Part shown: positions 13,300-14,651 of the stretch, piece after piece
Position numbering within the stretch: position 1 is the first letter of the stretch
Layout: each line of letters opens with the position of its first letter
Assembly: GCA_050954865.1 (NCBI GenBank)
Contig: JBPBQN010000260.1
Location: forward strand, 1-14,651
DNA length: 14,651 nucleotides
DNA from: Mucilaginibacter_A sp050954865
GTDB lineage: Bacteria > Bacteroidota > Bacteroidia > Sphingobacteriales > Sphingobacteriaceae
Direction: 5' to 3'
Notes under the pieces: generated by a model
Told to the model about the DNA's origin: nothing
The model's input: the letters and a program-made list of their open reading frames with translations, nothing else
Database searches by the model: none
Position numbers and translations under genes: made by a program

Positions 13300-14328
13300 T
13301 TATCCTTTCAGTCGCTGTTTTATTAAAGGAATAACTTCCTTACCAATCAGTTCGATTGATTGCATCAACTGCGTGTGCGAAAGCCCTGCGTTATCCATTT
13401 GAAATGTAAATCTGGAAATTCCTCCGAGTGCTTCACTGTGTTTCAAGATTTTTTCTGCAACCCGTTTAGAACCGCCAACTACCAGCACGCCCTGCGGACC
13501 GATAAGCGAATCAAACTGTGGTTTTGTTACCGCTGGCCAGCCGCGTTCTTTTCCTAATTTGGTCCAAAGTTCTGCATAGCCTGGATAGTAATCGGCTACT
13601 GCTTGCTCATCACTGCTTCCTGCATAACCTGGCGAATGTAAGCCTACTTTAAGTTCTTCCGGTTTGTAGCCTGCCCTTCGGCCGGCTTCCCGATATAAAT
13701 CTATCAGCGGACGGAAACGGTGTGTCTGTCCTCCGATTATGGCAACCATTAATGGTAAACCCAATGTGCCTGCTCGTACAAATGATTCGGGGGTGCCGCC
13801 TACGCCTAACCAAACAGGTAATTTTTCTTGTAATGCCCTTGGATAAACCGGAAGGTTGTTTATTGCCGGCCGAAACCTGCCAGACCAGGTAACAAATTCG
13901 CTGTCGCGAATTTTTAATAATAAATCCAGCTTTTCTTTAAATAATTCATCATAATCATTCATACTAAATCCAAAAAGCGGATATGCTTCCACCGATGAAC
14001 CTCGACCAACAACAAGCTCTGCCCTTCCTTTCGATATCAGATCAAGTGTAGAAAACTCCTGGTACACCCGCACGGGATCAGATGCACTTAAAACCGTTAC
14101 GGCACTTGCTAAACGGATTCGTTTGGTTCGTGAAGCAGCAGCACCCAAAATTACAGCTGTAGCAGAATCCAAAAACTCTTTTTTGTGATGTTCGCCTATG
14201 CCAAAAACATCAAGCCCAACCTGATCAGCCAGTTCGATACGCTCCAGCAACTGTTCCATGGCATTTACGCTGGTAAGCGTGTTTGATCCGTACATGGCCG
14301 AAGCAAAACTGTCTATTCCAATTTCCAT
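13300..14328 (-). CDS. LLM class (luciferase-like) flavin-dependent oxidoreductase
   Basis: A 342-residue cytoplasmic protein with the bacterial luciferase-like TIM-barrel signature. MEIGIDSFA is the first strand, DVFGIGEHHKKEFLDSATAV (about 39-58) the characteristic GEHH loop, and AASRTKRIRLASAVTVLSASDPVRVYQEFSTLDLISKGRAELVVGRGSS covers the flavin-binding core. LPVWLGVGGTPESFVRAG and VLVVGGSKRVAEKILKH follow. Members use reduced FMN or F420; here FMN is likelier, but the substrate is unknown. The start at 14328 puts the first beta-strand at residue 2-6, as usual. It has no same-strand partner close by. A palindrome cluster about 145 bp upstream (14472-14520) may be regulatory. Confidence 0.92.
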   Translation of the reverse strand: MEIGIDSFASAMYGSNTLTSVNAMEQLLERIELADQVGLDVFGIGEHHKKEFLDSATAVILGAAASRTKRIRLASAVTVLSASDPVRVYQEFSTLDLISKGRAELVVGRGSSVEAYPLFGFSMNDYDELFKEKLDLLLKIRDSEFVTWSGRFRPAINNLPVYPRALQEKLPVWLGVGGTPESFVRAGTLGLPLMVAIIGGQTHRFRPLIDLYREAGRRAGYKPEELKVGLHSPGYAGSSDEQAVADYYPGYAELWTKLGKERGWPAVTKPQFDSLIGPQGVLVVGGSKRVAEKILKHSEALGGISRFTFQMDNAGLSHTQLMQSIELIGKEVIPLIKQRLKG

Positions 14329-14471
14329 ATCTTTTAGCTAAGGTGTAATTTGGTGTATAAATAAAGGCACCAATGCAATAGCAATTTAATTTAATCCATG
14401 TTTTAAAAAATACTAATTGCCTGATTTTTTAAATTTAACGGCTTTAATTTCTTTTGTGTAAGCAGCAATAC

Positions 14472-14520
14472 GTTTACTGTGTGTAATTAATTTTCAATCT
14501 AAACACACAATTGTGTAAAC
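14472..14520. promoter_or_regulatory. Nested inverted repeats, possible operator
   Basis: GTTTAC (14472-14477) and GTAAAC (14515-14520) form the outer arms. Inside, GTGTGT faces ACACAC, and a perfect 12-bp palindrome ACACAATTGTGT lies at 14505-14516. The symmetry suggests a repressor site upstream of the flavin monooxygenase gene, but no regulator gene is visible and the role is unproven. Confidence 0.35.
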
Positions 14521-14527
14521 CGGAAAC

Positions 14528-14568
14528 AAAAAAAGGAGTTGCAAATGAATGCAACTCCTTTTTTTACA
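14528..14568. terminator. Rho-independent terminator (bidirectional)
   Basis: GGAGTTGCA and TGCAACTCC are perfect 9-bp arms around a 6-nt loop (AATGAA), flanked by a run of A before and T after on the + strand. It therefore also reads as a T-tract terminator on the - strand. It directly follows the 3' end of the tRNA-Val fragment and was probably that tRNA's terminator. Confidence 0.9.
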
Positions 14569-14571
14569 GTG

Positions 14572-14622
14572 TGGGAGATACTGGGTTCAAACCAGTGACC
14601 CTCTGCTTGTAAGGCAGATGCT
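14572..14622 (-). pseudogene. tRNA-Val(UAC) 3' fragment, likely attachment-site remnant
   Basis: On the - strand the sequence reads AGCATCTGCCTTACAAGCAG, then AGGGTCACTGGTTTGAACCC, then AGTATCTCCCA. This gives the anticodon arm (stem TCTGC/GCAGA, loop CTTACAA, anticodon TAC for valine), variable loop, T arm and the 3' acceptor strand with discriminator A. The 5' acceptor strand and D arm, expected to begin GGGAGAT, are absent; unrelated DNA starts at 14623. The T loop reads TTTGAAC, with T replacing the nearly invariant C56, as expected for an unselected fragment. Tyrosine integrases commonly target tRNA 3' ends and leave such fragments at the far end of the inserted element. Confidence 0.85.
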
Positions 14623-14651
14623 GTTTCTTCCATTTTAACACAAAAACGCGC
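14623..14651. other. Foreign junction beyond the tRNA fragment
   Basis: The 29 bases after the tRNA homology ends bear no resemblance to a tRNA 5' half. If the fragment is an attachment remnant, this is the terminal sequence of the integrated element, which would extend rightward out of the window. Confidence 0.4.

Overview
The window looks like a piece of a Bacteroidota chromosome, most likely a Sphingobacteriaceae-type genome (Mucilaginibacter/Pedobacter-like). This is inferred from protein style, moderate-to-low GC, AT-rich intergenic DNA and the lack of clear Shine-Dalgarno sequences; no taxonomic marker gene is present. Most of the window consists of resistance and transport genes set among dispersed short repeats and gene remnants.

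Left edge (1-1145): remains of a periplasmic sulfur-oxidation locus on both strands. There is a DsrE-like secreted protein (cut by the window edge), a c-type cytochrome lacking its N-terminal half, and, abutting it in the opposite orientation, a doubly broken sulfite dehydrogenase (molybdopterin enzyme) remnant that ends at a strong terminator.

Centre-left (1228-6246, + strand): a fluoride-response operon. A fluoride (crcB-type) riboswitch at 1252-1306 is followed by an alternative hairpin and then six tightly spaced genes: phosphoglycerate mutase, enolase, soluble inorganic pyrophosphatase, a ClC-F type fluoride/proton antiporter, a DUF190 protein and a CrcB/Fluc fluoride channel. The operon combines two fluoride exporters with extra copies of fluoride-sensitive enzymes (enolase, pyrophosphatase) and the enzyme just upstream of enolase in glycolysis.

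Centre (6286-8792, - strand): an arsenic operon arsR-arsC-acr3 followed by an EamA-type small transporter. It reads away from a perfect palindrome that abuts the arsR start codon. Beyond eamA is a 74-bp duplicated tail that encodes the C-terminus of a second, otherwise missing, EamA protein.

Centre-right (9128-12862, + strand): a SulP anion transporter and a secreted gamma-glutamyltransferase-family protein. Each is bracketed by about 95-bp imperfect palindromes built from a 14-bp core, ATGCTTCTTTTATC. The core or near-copies recur about a dozen times, including in the riboswitch leader and inside coding sequence, and behave like REP/REPIN-type doublets.

Right edge (13011-14651): a C-terminal remnant of a beta-helix (GH28-like) protein, a luciferase-like flavin monooxygenase on the - strand, and, near the end, a 51-nt 3' fragment of tRNA-Val(UAC) with its terminator. 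The fragment is the type of scar left by a tRNA-targeting integrative element, which would then lie beyond the right edge.
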